Made by a program: the position numbers and the translations under genes. A DNA stretch of 64,000 bases from JACDAE01 sp034438015 (GTDB lineage Bacteria; Chloroflexota; Ktedonobacteria; Ktedonobacterales; Ktedonobacteraceae). Shown here in pieces: positions 1-8,600 of the stretch (positions within the stretch are counted from its first letter, which is position 1; every line of letters starts with the position of its first letter). Below the pieces are notes generated by a model, which did not search any database, was not told where the DNA came from, and saw only the letters and a list, made by a program, of their open reading frames with translations. The DNA lies in contig DAOTTD010000230.1 in NCBI GenBank assembly GCA_034438015.1, forward strand, positions 3,421 through 67,420, read 5' to 3'.

Positions 1-88
1 GTTCTGCGAGATAGGTGTCTGCGTATCCTCCTCGCCCCAACAAGCCTACCAGACGATAATTGCCAAACTGTTGCCCTGCGCGGTCCAT
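1..88 (-). CDS. Ser/Thr protein kinase, N-terminal fragment (runs off window)
   Basis: Reading the minus strand from an ATG at 88 gives 29 residues that begin MDRAGQQFGNYRLVGLLGRG. They continue with a GGYADTYLAE segment, which is the glycine-rich nucleotide loop (GxGxxA-like) at the start of bacterial Hanks-type Ser/Thr kinases. An AGAGAGGAC ribosome site lies just upstream of the ATG. The rest of the gene is outside the window, so the catalytic loop and any C-terminal sensor domain cannot be seen. The kinase call rests on this short stretch but the match is typical of the family. Confidence 0.75.
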   Translation of the reverse strand, partial: MDRAGQQFGNYRLVGLLGRGGYADTYLAE

Positions 89-230
89 CTGTCCTCTCTT
101 TGCCGCCTGCCCGTGGACAATCTCTCCATGACTGGCAAATGTACTACCGGGTCGCCATACTTAATATATGATAATATGCCAGTTTAGAGCTAAATCTCAA
201 GGGTGTCAAGAAAGGTACAGGTATAGCATA

Positions 231-1367
231 TCACAATTGCCATACTTGAGCATTGCTGAATGCAACATCCGTCGCCGCACCGGTATCGTCGGCGAAAACG
301 CCGATCTTCCCTGAGCTGTAGGAGCTGTCGCTCGTGCTGCCAACGTACTGCTTGTTGACATACATATAGATGTTGCTGCCCCTGGCGATAATCGTCACCA
401 GATTGGTCTGGGCGCCCTTTTTGATCGCCGGGCTGGTGTCATCGACCAGAGGCGTGTTTGTCTTGGAGTCGCTTGTCACCAGGAGGGTGAGAAGGCCATC
501 GTGTGTAATGCGGAAGAGGTAGAATTTCGCGTTCGCGTCGTCAGCGCGGAAGACGAGGCCGCCGCCATCGCCTTTAAGAATGGTCATCTGCACCTGGAAG
601 GCGAAGTTGCTGAAGTTTGACGCCTGCGCAAAGCATGGAGCATAGGTATGTTGCACAAAGATGCTGGCGTGCAGCGCACCGCCCGTAAATCCGCATCCGC
701 CGCCGCCCACGGCATTATAGACATCCCAGTTCGCTCCATCCTGGAATGCCAGCGAAGAAGTCAGCCTCGGCGTCCCGCTGGTTGCCGTGTTGTAGATATT
801 CTGGTACGCCGTAGCGGTGGCCTGCGCCTGAGCATGAGCGGTGGCTGAGGCGTGGGCCACTGCCTGTGCCGTAGCGGTAGCCTGTGAACGAGCGGTCACG
901 GTAGCCTGGGCGTTGGTGGTTGCTATGGTCTGGACCGTGGCGGTGGCCTGTGCGCGGAATTGCGACGGCTGCGCGACCGCTGTGTAGTAGATCAGCGCGA
1001 CGCCACCCACCATCATCAGGAGCGCCATGGCGGTAAGCAGGGCGACAGTTCCCTTTGGCAGCCTTTTGTCGCCGGACTGATTATTTGTTGAAAATGGCGG
1101 TGTATAGGGTACCTGAGAACTATGCGCCTGTAGCGCTTGCTGCGGATACGCCTGCACATTGTCATAACCAGTGTGAGGTGGTCCCGACACGGCCACGGAA
1201 CGCTGAGCATTGAGCGTCGCTTGCGGAGCCGGTGGGGCGGCTACCGTTCTATCATCGGCGTCGGTCGCTGTTTGATTTGGGTGCGAAGCGGACGCGAGCC
1301 TGCCGCAATTGGGACAGAACGTCATGATAGGCTGAAGAGGAGCCCCACACGCTCCACAATTACGCAT
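231..1367 (-). CDS. Zinc-ribbon membrane protein with extracellular LamG/DUF1080-like domain
   Basis: About 378 aa. The N-terminus carries a CxxC...CxxC zinc ribbon (CGAC and CPNC), then a Pro/Gln-rich cytoplasmic linker, one membrane helix near residues 110-130 (LLTAMALLMMVGGVALIYY), and an Ala/Thr-rich helix of repeated ATATAQA-type units. The C-terminal ~190 residues look like a beta-sandwich of the concanavalin-like/DUF1080 type (GGLVFRADDANAKFYLFRI and a late GKIGVFADD segment). The start at 1367 is chosen because GGAG lies 6-7 nt upstream and the zinc ribbon begins there; an upstream in-frame ATG at 1400 has no ribosome site. Function unknown; a surface-exposed binding domain tethered to a cytoplasmic zinc ribbon is inferred. 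Confidence 0.8.
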   Translation of the reverse strand: MRNCGACGAPLQPIMTFCPNCGRLASASHPNQTATDADDRTVAAPPAPQATLNAQRSVAVSGPPHTGYDNVQAYPQQALQAHSSQVPYTPPFSTNNQSGDKRLPKGTVALLTAMALLMMVGGVALIYYTAVAQPSQFRAQATATVQTIATTNAQATVTARSQATATAQAVAHASATAHAQAQATATAYQNIYNTATSGTPRLTSSLAFQDGANWDVYNAVGGGGCGFTGGALHASIFVQHTYAPCFAQASNFSNFAFQVQMTILKGDGGGLVFRADDANAKFYLFRITHDGLLTLLVTSDSKTNTPLVDDTSPAIKKGAQTNLVTIIARGSNIYMYVNKQYVGSTSDSSYSSGKIGVFADDTGAATDVAFSNAQVWQL

Positions 1368-1497
1368 ACTATCTCCGAGCAATACTACCAGCAAACACAT
1401 TCATCCAAAAACCTGGATGAGGCCATGCTAGCATAGCATTCTTACGAGTCCCTGCCAAGTCGAATAGTAAAAATGGGACCCCTCTTTGTTGAAGATA

Positions 1498-1809
1498 TTA
1501 CACCATGCCCAGTTCCCACTTGGCATCTTCCGTCATAAGATCGGGGGACCACGGGGGATCAAAGGTCAACTCGACCTTGCAGCTCTTGACGTTCTCGACC
1601 TGCTCGACCCGCATCTGGACCTCCTCCATCACCTCTCCTGCCATCGGGCAGCCCAGGGCCGTCAGCGTCATCTTGACATCTACATGCCCCGTCTCATTAT
1701 CAGTATCGACATTATATACCAGTCCAAGGTCAACGATATTGACTGGAATCTCTGGATCGTAGCACTCGTGCAGTGCGTCCATGACTTCAGCTTGATTGAT
1801 CTCTGCCAT
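1498..1809 (-). CDS. sufT: MIP18/SufT-family iron-sulfur cluster assembly protein (DUF59)
   Basis: 103 aa, the full length of the DUF59/MIP18 family. It shows the family hallmarks: an N-terminal DPEIPVNIVDLGLVY segment, MTLTALGCPM with the conserved Cys, and a C-terminal LTFDPPWSPDLMTEDAKW block. Members help mature Fe-S proteins; SufT-type proteins often sit in suf operons, but no suf genes are visible here. It lies 97 bp downstream of the nucleoside hydrolase gene on the same strand, so it may be read from the same transcript. The start ATG has a GGAG site about 9 nt upstream. PaaD-like and SufT-like members cannot be separated by eye, so the symbol is tentative. Confidence 0.85.
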   Translation of the reverse strand: MAEINQAEVMDALHECYDPEIPVNIVDLGLVYNVDTDNETGHVDVKMTLTALGCPMAGEVMEEVQMRVEQVENVKSCKVELTFDPPWSPDLMTEDAKWELGMV

Positions 1810-1906
1810 CTCGCGCAGCTCCTTTGTTTACCTGTTAATCCTAGTAAATTAGTAGGATTACATTCTCCTGTAATATAGCCTATGAAATCGTTCTTGTCAA
1901 AGGATA

Positions 1907-2842
1907 TCACGAGTATGTGTTGCTCATCCGCTCAAGAAACATGCGCATAAAGCGGTCGCTATCGACGCCGACCGACGCCTGGACGTTGGGCGCAGGGGGA
2001 GCATCATTTCCGCCATATCCCACTGTCTCTCCCAGCGTTAACGTGCCTGTCAGCTCAACATCCACGTACATAGGCTGCCATGTGATGAGGTCGGGCTGGA
2101 AGGCGGCGGCCAGGGAGAGCGGATCGTGCATGTGAAAGACGCTCTGGCCGTGTGGCGCTGCAAAGATGTCCAGGTAGTAGGCGAGTATCTCTTTACAGAA
2201 TGCCAGCACGCGACTCATTGGCTGAGTTAGACGGGCTATCTGTTCGCGGTTCATCTCGACCTTCAGCGTCGTATCCAGGCTGACCAGGCGCAGGGGCCAG
2301 CCCGCGTGCAGGACAACGTGGGCGGCGTGCGGATCGGCGTAGATGTTGAATTCGGCGGCGGGCGTAACATTGCCCGGTACGAGCAGCGCGCCACCCATGA
2401 CGACTACTTCGCGTACAAGCCCTGCGATGCGTGGTTCGCAGCGTACGGCCAGCGCGAGATTGGTGAGGGGACCGATGGCGACCAGCGTGATAGCGCCCGG
2501 TGCCTGCAATATCTTCTCGATGATGAGGTCCACGGCGTGCTGGGCGACCGGTTGTATCTCGGGCAGGGGCAGCGAAACATCTCCTAGCCCGTTGCGACCA
2601 TGAACCTGGGCGGCATGAACGCGCTCGCGCACCAGTGGCACGCCGCTCCCACGAGCGACCGGGATCTCCGTGCGCCCGGTAAGCGTGAGCAGGGATAGCG
2701 CGTTGAGCGTCGTCAGTTCGACATCCACATTTCCGCTCACCGTAGTGATCGCTTCGAGCCGTATTTCGGGAGATGCCAGCGCCAGGAACAGCGCCAGCGC
2801 GTCGTCGATGCCAGGATCGGTGTCAAGAATCATACGTTGCAA
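1907..2842 (-). CDS. Inosine-uridine preferring nucleoside hydrolase
   Basis: About 311 aa. The N-terminal MILDTDPGIDDALALFLAL is the metal- and ribose-binding DxDxxxDD signature of IunH-type nucleoside hydrolases, which split ribonucleosides into base and ribose. Further family blocks are ITLVAIGPLTNLAL, VVMGGALLVPGNVTPAAEFN and a late HDPLSLAAAF. The gene overlaps the end of the ribokinase gene by 20 bp. A TTG at 2842 lies 6 nt after a perfect GGGAGG, while the ATG at 2833 is 15 nt away from it, so the TTG start is preferred. With ribokinase next door the pair forms a ribose-salvage unit: hydrolase frees ribose and kinase phosphorylates it. Exact base preference is not readable. Confidence 0.9.
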   Translation of the reverse strand: MQRMILDTDPGIDDALALFLALASPEIRLEAITTVSGNVDVELTTLNALSLLTLTGRTEIPVARGSGVPLVRERVHAAQVHGRNGLGDVSLPLPEIQPVAQHAVDLIIEKILQAPGAITLVAIGPLTNLALAVRCEPRIAGLVREVVVMGGALLVPGNVTPAAEFNIYADPHAAHVVLHAGWPLRLVSLDTTLKVEMNREQIARLTQPMSRVLAFCKEILAYYLDIFAAPHGQSVFHMHDPLSLAAAFQPDLITWQPMYVDVELTGTLTLGETVGYGGNDAPPAPNVQASVGVDSDRFMRMFLERMSNTYS

Positions 2843-3767
2843 GTACTTCCTCCCGCGTTGGTAGACCCGATTGAGCGCCAAACCGGGTCACTTTCAGGGC
2901 GCTAGCATAGACCGCGAAGCGTAACGCCTCCTCCGGCTCCTGCCCCTCAGTCAGGGCGACGGTCAAAGCGCCGACGAAACAATCGCCAGCGGCGGTCGTA
3001 TCGACGACCTGCACGGCTGGTGCCGCTTGATGGATATTGTGCCTCTGCTCCGCGCGGTCGGTCGTGACCAGGAGCGCGCCGCGTGCGCCGAGCGTCACGA
3101 CGACCGTTGGTATGCCATAATCGTGCAGGAGCGTCGCCACGCGTTCGGCGTCCTCCACGCTCTCCACTCCCTGTCCGCTGAGCAGGCTCGCCTCGTTCTC
3201 GTTGACGATCAGTACCGAGAGCTGCCGCAATGTCTCGCGCGGCAACTGTTGCGCGGGTGCGAGGTTGAGCGTCACGGGCACTCCCAGCTTATGCGCGTAC
3301 GCAGTCACCCGCTGCACGGTTTCAAGCGGGATCTCCAGTTGCATTACCAGCGCGCTCGCCTGCTTCATAGCTGCAAAGATGCGCGCCATCTGCTCCTCGT
3401 CCTCTCCCACGCGTGCATTCGCGCCGGGGGAAACGACGATCGCATTATCGCCTTCTGGTACCAGGAAGATAAAGGCCGCCCCGCTCGCCTCTTGCTGGTC
3501 TACGACGATAAGTCCGGTGTCGATGGCGTCGGCTTCTAACGCCTGGACAAGCTGTGTGCCAAAGGGATCGCTGCCCACGCGACCGGCCATCATCACTTTG
3601 CCGCCCGAGCGCGCTATTGCTACTGCCTGGTTCGCGCCTTTGCCGCCCGGAACGAGACGCAGCGAGCCTGCACCCAGCAGCGTCTCTCCCAGGGCCGGAA
3701 TGCGCGGGACGTGCACGATCTGGTCCATATTGAGACTGCCAACGACCAGAATTCTCCGTTGCTCCAT
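2823..3767 (-). CDS. rbsK: Ribokinase (PfkB family)
   Basis: 314 aa. PfkB-family sugar kinase: N-terminal ILVVGSLNMDQIVHVPRIP, the GGKGANQAVA substrate-binding motif near residue 40, and the C-terminal DTTAAGDCFVGAL catalytic motif with the base Asp. It phosphorylates ribose to ribose 5-phosphate in the cytoplasm. The ATG at 3767 is preceded by GGAGGT, and a longer frame starting at 3827 has no ribosome site. It is the first gene of an overlapping pair with the nucleoside hydrolase; translational coupling is likely because the downstream ribosome site lies inside this gene. Cys replaces the more common Thr in DTTAAGDT, which is tolerated in the family. Confidence 0.92.
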   Translation of the reverse strand: MEQRRILVVGSLNMDQIVHVPRIPALGETLLGAGSLRLVPGGKGANQAVAIARSGGKVMMAGRVGSDPFGTQLVQALEADAIDTGLIVVDQQEASGAAFIFLVPEGDNAIVVSPGANARVGEDEEQMARIFAAMKQASALVMQLEIPLETVQRVTAYAHKLGVPVTLNLAPAQQLPRETLRQLSVLIVNENEASLLSGQGVESVEDAERVATLLHDYGIPTVVVTLGARGALLVTTDRAEQRHNIHQAAPAVQVVDTTAAGDCFVGALTVALTEGQEPEEALRFAVYASALKVTRFGAQSGLPTREEVLATYDS

Positions 3768-4255
3768 GAGACCTCCATCCAGTTTAGCGTCTGCTATAAA
3801 CGAACCTCTGCCAGTGATAAGAAGCATACCACAAAGGTGACAAGCGGCGTCACCCTGCTTCGCAGCGGCGCGGGTTAAGATCTCTTTGCCCCTATCCGTA
3901 AATCTTAACCGCGCGTATAGCCATTCCTCAATCAGAAGTTAACGGGAGCATAACAACAGTGATTGAAAATAGAGGGAAATGTGATCAAACGAAGGGAAAA
4001 ACATCCTTTTGCTGAGGAGTTGACAGCGCGTGAGAACATGTAGTATACTCCGCTCTGTTACAGAAAAAGGGATGGTTGAAAGAACCGCCTTTCCTCATAA
4101 AAGAGGTGTAATGTAAAAAATCAGGAACAATTTTGAGGTTCCTTGCCCGGCTGGGGCCACACACGGAGTGGATCTCCGTGCGGTGTGCGGATGTTTTCAC
4201 CGCAATCAACACGTTGGAAGACGTTTTGAAAGGCAGGTGCGTATAAATTGAATAT
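3768..4255. other. Intergenic region with hairpin, promoter and long leader
   Basis: 488 bp between divergent rbsK and the LuxR-type gene. It contains an imperfect inverted repeat at 3868-3881 / 3902-3914 (GCGCGGGTTAAGAT against ATCTTAACCGCGC), a strong sigma70-type promoter at 4020-4049, and a ~200-nt leader with a stem-loop near 4160-4190 (CACACACGGAG pairing with CTCCGTG...GTGTG). At about 4113 a GAGGTGTA ribosome-like site is followed at once by ATG TAA, a start-stop. No protein gene is evident. Confidence 0.5.
4020..4049 (+). promoter_or_regulatory. Sigma70-type promoter (TTGACA-18-TATACT)
   Basis: TTGACA at 4020-4025 and TATACT at 4044-4049 are separated by 18 bp, close to the housekeeping sigma consensus. 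It points toward the LuxR-type regulator gene and implies a 5' leader of about 200 nt. Confidence 0.7.
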
Positions 4256-4549
4256 ATGGATAAGATGTATGTTGCAAGGGAGGATGTAAAGGCAGTGCAA
4301 GATGTCAGCGAACGCGAGATGGAGGTGTTGCTCCTGATCGCCAGGGGCATGATTCCCAGGGAGATCGCGCGGTCGCTGGCGATCAGCGAGAAGACCGTGC
4401 GCAACCATATCGGCAGCATCTATCGCAAGATCGGCATCTATGATCGCGCTCAGGTCGTGGTCTACGCCGTGAAAAAGGGGCTCATTGATTTAAGTAGGGA
4501 GGAGTCTTGCACTCCTCCGGCTCCCAAAGAACCTCACCCTCAGGCCTGA
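4256..4549 (+). CDS. Small LuxR/GerE-type helix-turn-helix regulator
   Basis: 97 aa. Residues ~17-75 form a GerE/LuxR DNA-binding domain: SEREMEVLLLIARGMIPREI, then ARSLAISEKTVRNHIGSIYR and a closing YAVKKGLI helix. There is no receiver or ligand domain, so it is a stand-alone HTH protein. The ribosome site is weak. The last ~18 residues, from SREESC onward, are encoded by the palindromic element starting at 4494, so the native C-terminus was probably replaced or extended when the element arrived. Target genes are unknown; an autoregulatory role through the long leader is only inference. Confidence 0.8.
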   Translation: MDKMYVAREDVKAVQDVSEREMEVLLLIARGMIPREIARSLAISEKTVRNHIGSIYRKIGIYDRAQVVVYAVKKGLIDLSREESCTPPAPKEPHPQA

Positions 4550-4589
4550 TCGCGCTCTGGAGGCGGAGGAGTGCAAGGCTCCTCCCTAC
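4494..4589. repeat. Palindromic GTAGGG-CTTGC element, copy A
   Basis: 96 bp. Left end reads GTAGGG AGGAGT CTTGC ACTCCT CCG; the right end (4564-4589), read in reverse, is the same with one change. Each end can form its own stem-loop (AGGAGT/ACTCCT around CTTGC) and the two ends can pair with each other. It lies between two convergent genes, supplies the last codons of the LuxR-type gene and abuts the stop of the phosphoesterase remnant. Copies B (10339-10435) and C (52983-53078) share the layout but not the stem sequence. Confidence 0.8.
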
Positions 4590-4906
4590 TATATGCGCTC
4601 AAAGATCTCCATTGCTTCCTGGGCTGTCGGCACTTTGAGGACGTTCTCTTCCGCAAAGTCTTGCGCCAGTGGATAGCCGCTCGCTCGTATCTCCTTTGCC
4701 GCTGCCTCCAGATCGTAGATGGTCCGGCGGAACTCGTATCCCTGCGGCCCGAGCAGCAGCCAGTATGCGCCTGGACGATCGGCGTAGGGCATGCCAACGC
4801 TTCCCGCGTTAAGAATGCGCATGCGTCCGGCCTGTAGCTCGAACTGCATATGGGTATGCCCACACACGACGATCTTTGCTTCGATGCGCTCGACTGCATG
4901 GATTGG
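4589..4906 (-). pseudogene. Truncated calcineurin-like phosphoesterase (C-terminal remnant)
   Basis: The reading frame encodes the C-terminal half of a YfcE/Icc-type metallophosphoesterase: IEAKIVVCGHTHMQF, with the metal-binding GHTH motif, then RILNAGSVGMPYADRPGAYW. The N-terminal half, which should carry the DxH, GD and GNHD motifs, is missing: an in-frame TGA at 4907-4909 directly precedes the homologous part and no remnant of the missing half is seen further upstream. The only start available is a GTG at 4867 just before the GHTH motif. Without the first metal ligands the product cannot be an active enzyme. The 3' end abuts palindromic element A. Confidence 0.7.
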
Positions 4907-5023
4907 TCAAAAGTAAGCGAGTAGAGTATCATAAGATAAGATATCCTTGAATGAGATGTGGGCCTCGTTCTGCTGCAATCTCGTGTCTCGGAGCTTGTTT
5001 CCTTCGAAAGGAGCCTTACTAAG

Positions 5024-5578
5024 ATGGATTGGCGTGTGCAACCCGATGCATGTACGTTTATGCAGGCAGCGCAGAATTTTTGCTCTGTTGTCGGAAATCC
5101 ATCGGGAGAGCCTTGCTCATGGATAAAAGATGTGCTACTGAGTACGCTTGCACTCTATGCTGCTGGTCTTGCACTCTCACAACTGCCGATGGCGGAGGTA
5201 TCCGACAGAGAGGATGAGAGTGAGGGAAGGATGTCTATGGAGCAATGGAAAGAGCTCTACAATCGCCTGAGCGCGTTTTTGGGGGAGAAGAAGTGGTATG
5301 CTACTGTAGATTTTGAAACCCAATGGACTCATCAGCCTCAAGAATCATTGTACGGAGACCTTGCGGATGATCTCGCCGATATTTACCGAGACGTTATGCC
5401 AGGCTTAAGGAGGTGGAGTTCCGCAGGAGATGAGTATCTTGGAAACATCGTATGGGACTGGCAATTTCATTTTGCCGCCCATTGGGGAGGCGATCATGCC
5501 AGTGTCGCGCTAGGATATTTGCATTACCTGGTCTTTTCTCAGAAGATTGCCCATGAAGACAAACGCCTCAAGACGTAA
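5024..5578 (+). CDS. DUF5063 family protein
   Basis: 184 aa. The C-terminal half matches the pattern of DUF5063: WYATVDFETQ, then SLYGDLADDLADIYRDVMPGL, followed by a WDWQFHFAAHWGGDHASVAL helix with Trp and His positions typical of the family. Function of the family is unknown; proteins are small, cytosolic and alpha-helical. Start chosen at 5024 because AAGGAG lies 10 nt upstream; a longer frame from 4958 has no site. It sits alone, between a gene remnant and the convergent helicase gene. Confidence 0.75.
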   Translation: MDWRVQPDACTFMQAAQNFCSVVGNPSGEPCSWIKDVLLSTLALYAAGLALSQLPMAEVSDREDESEGRMSMEQWKELYNRLSAFLGEKKWYATVDFETQWTHQPQESLYGDLADDLADIYRDVMPGLRRWSSAGDEYLGNIVWDWQFHFAAHWGGDHASVALGYLHYLVFSQKIAHEDKRLKT

Positions 5579-5633
5579 GAGGAGATGACTCACCATCTTC
5601 CCAAAGTCAGTTGATTTGAGCTCAATGGCCCCC

Positions 5634-8600
5634 CTACTCGTCATAATTGAGCAGCGTCCCCATACTCCGACAGTACGTGATCAGGCGTGCAAAATAGGGC
5701 AGGTTTTCGAGCGCGGGGACGCAGCCGATCAGGATCAGTTTGCGTTGCGCCCGCGTGAGCGCCACGTTCAGGCGGTTGGGGTTGGTCAGGAACTCGCGGC
5801 GCTGACCCTCCGGTTCGCTGACGGTGGCGAACGACATGATGATCACCAGGCGTTCGCCGCCCTGGAAACGGTCCACCGTGTCCACGCTCAGCTCCGATTC
5901 CGGTGAAAGCGCCGTCCAGTTGCTGGCCGGACTGAACAGATGGCGGCGGATGTTGGCGACCTGGGCGCGGTAGGGTGCGATAATGCCGATCTCCCTCTCC
6001 GCAATGCCGCGCGCCAGTAGTCCCGCGACTACCTCGCGAATGGCGCGCGCTTCGACGTTGCTCAGCTTGGCCTGCTCGATTTCCTCGATAGTGTGCACGT
6101 GTAGAAAGACCAGCGGCAGGGCTGGCTCGATAGCCCTGGCAATGGTCGCGTTCTCGTGTTGCTGCGCCACCGCGTAGGGGAAGAGCAGTCTGCGATTGGC
6201 GACTGATGCGTGCGGTAGGAGTTGTTTGTCGTAGAAGATCGTAGATGAGAAGTTCGAGATCCATTTGTTCATGCGGTACTGGACGCGCAGGGGGACGCAG
6301 GCGCTGATCGCCAGTGGGTGCCCATTCATATAGTCTTCGTCCAGTTGCTTGAGGGTGCGGAAGAGTGAGTCGGCCAGCCCTTGTTCGGCAGCCTCTTTGC
6401 TCAGGACCAGCGGGGGGAGCTGCTTCTCGTCGCCCACCAGGATGAAGCGTTTGGCGAAGCGCAGCGCACCCAGGATGGCCGGCACGGTCAGTTGCCCCGC
6501 TTCATCGATGATTGCGACGTCGAAGCGCATATCGAAGCTAGCGAGCTCGCCCGCCGTGGGAGTGTATTTATCCGCCGACCATGTTGCGGTGGTGGTGGCG
6601 ACAACAGGCATATGGCTGAGCGCATCGCGCACGGCATCGGGATATTGGAGCAGGCCCTCCTGTTGCGTCTGCTCATCGGCTGAGGATGGCTGAAGTGCCT
6701 GCAGGCGCGCCTCCACGAGCTCTTTCAACAGGTGGGGCTTGACGCTCTCATCCACGCTGCGCTCGTGTCCCAGGCGCAGGTAGTCGTGAAAGCCCTCTTT
6801 ATCGAGCCGCTTCAACATGTTATCGACCGCCTGATTGGTAAAGGCTGCGAGCATGACGCGCTGGCCCTGCTGGCTGAGCCGTTTGACGATCTCCGCGATC
6901 ACGCTGGTCTTCCCAGTGCCCGGTGGACCGTGGATGAGCAGGAAATCCTGCATCTCCAGCGCGCGCTCCAGCGCGAGATTCTGTTCGCGGTTGAAATCGG
7001 CTCGTGGGCTGGTGGCCTGGTGGATGAAGCGCGGGCGTACCTTGCCGGCCACAACGTCGCGCAGGTGGGAGTCGGCCTGGAACCAGCGCAGCAGGTTTTG
7101 CTGTGTACGCACATGCACCAGATCGTTATCGTAGCGGTCGATCAGCGTGGGATGGGCGATCAGCTCGCGCGTCCAGACCGTCACCTGCTCGGAGCTGATC
7201 GCGATAACGGTCCCCGTAACCACCTCGCCGGTGATAGGATCGCCGTTGCTGAGCAGAATCTCGTCACCGTCACGCAATTCTGAAGTATTTGTACAGCGAA
7301 AGGTCTGCTCCCAGCCATCCCTGTCCACGAGCGGTCCCGTCAGCGGTTCCAGGCCCAGTATTGCCGTGCCACGCTCGATGCGTTCGGAGACGGGCGTTTT
7401 CCATAGCAGCGCCTGTTGTTGCTCTCCTGCTCGTCCCTCCATTTGTAGTAGCCAGAAGTACTTCGAAAAAAAAATACGATTCTCGATCGTGTCAATAGGC
7501 GATAGCCGTGGACTTGCCGCATGTGGCGCGGCTGTATCGGAGTCTGACTCAGGTGTGTCGTGCTGAAAAGTCGCACGGTTATCTATCTCCGGCGGCTGCC
7601 AGTCCAGCAGCGAGGAGACGTTCTGGCACTGATTGAGCATGGCGCATTTTGTGCAGCGCGAAGGCCCCGGCGGTGCGGTCGGGATGCCGGTGATCTGGCT
7701 GAGGATGAGGGTATTGCGCGTCTCGTTGACACGCTGAATCTCGCGTATGCTTGCGGGGATGCCGAACGCCTGCGCGTATCCAGGCGTGCCTGAATACAGC
7801 AGCGTTGCCAGCGCCTTCTTCATCTTCGAGTCGCGTCGCACGGTGAGCAGGGCATGATAGCCGTACACCTGCCAGCGATGCTCGCGTTTGGGAAGCTCGC
7901 CTGTCGCGCCGCCGGTCTTCAGTTCCAACAGGCGCTGGCGACCCGACTGCTGCCAGAAGAGGTCGAGCCGTCCGCGCAGCCCGATCTCGGGTGCCAGGAG
8001 AAAGGTCTCGGCGCGTACCTGGTTGCCTGATTGGTGCTCCCGCTCGTCGGCATAGGTGGCTGGCATGTCCCACAGCGTATTGCGCTCACTCTCGTACCAG
8101 TGTGCGAGGCTCTCAAGATGGGGCACCACGTCGGCGCGCATGCCCTCGACGGAGACGTTCGCCAGCGCCATCTCGATGCTGTTGAGCTGCAGCGCCTGTT
8201 CCAGGTGTCGGTGCAATGCGTCCAGCGCTGTCTCCTCTCCCGCTTGCTCATCGGTCGCCGTGTGAGAGGTAAACTTGCCACGATCGTGCTCTTTTAGCAG
8301 CTCTTTAAAGCAATGGTGCACCAGGTTGCCGCGTATCGTCGCCGCCGATGCCGGGGAGGGGCTGAAGCGGTTGAGCATGTGCTGGCGCGGACAATACTCG
8401 GCCATGTTGAGATCGGTGATGTTGAGCAGCGTATCGGGTTCCAGGACGGCAAGCGTGTAGGCGTTTCCTTTATAACAGCGCCTGCTTCTTCCTTTATATT
8501 CGACAAGCGCGGGAGGGCTGGGCAGGTGGTAGACGCGCATCGTGAGCTGGTAGTTGCCTATAACGTCGCCCCGGTTCTTGAGTTCGCGGATCAGGCTCCG

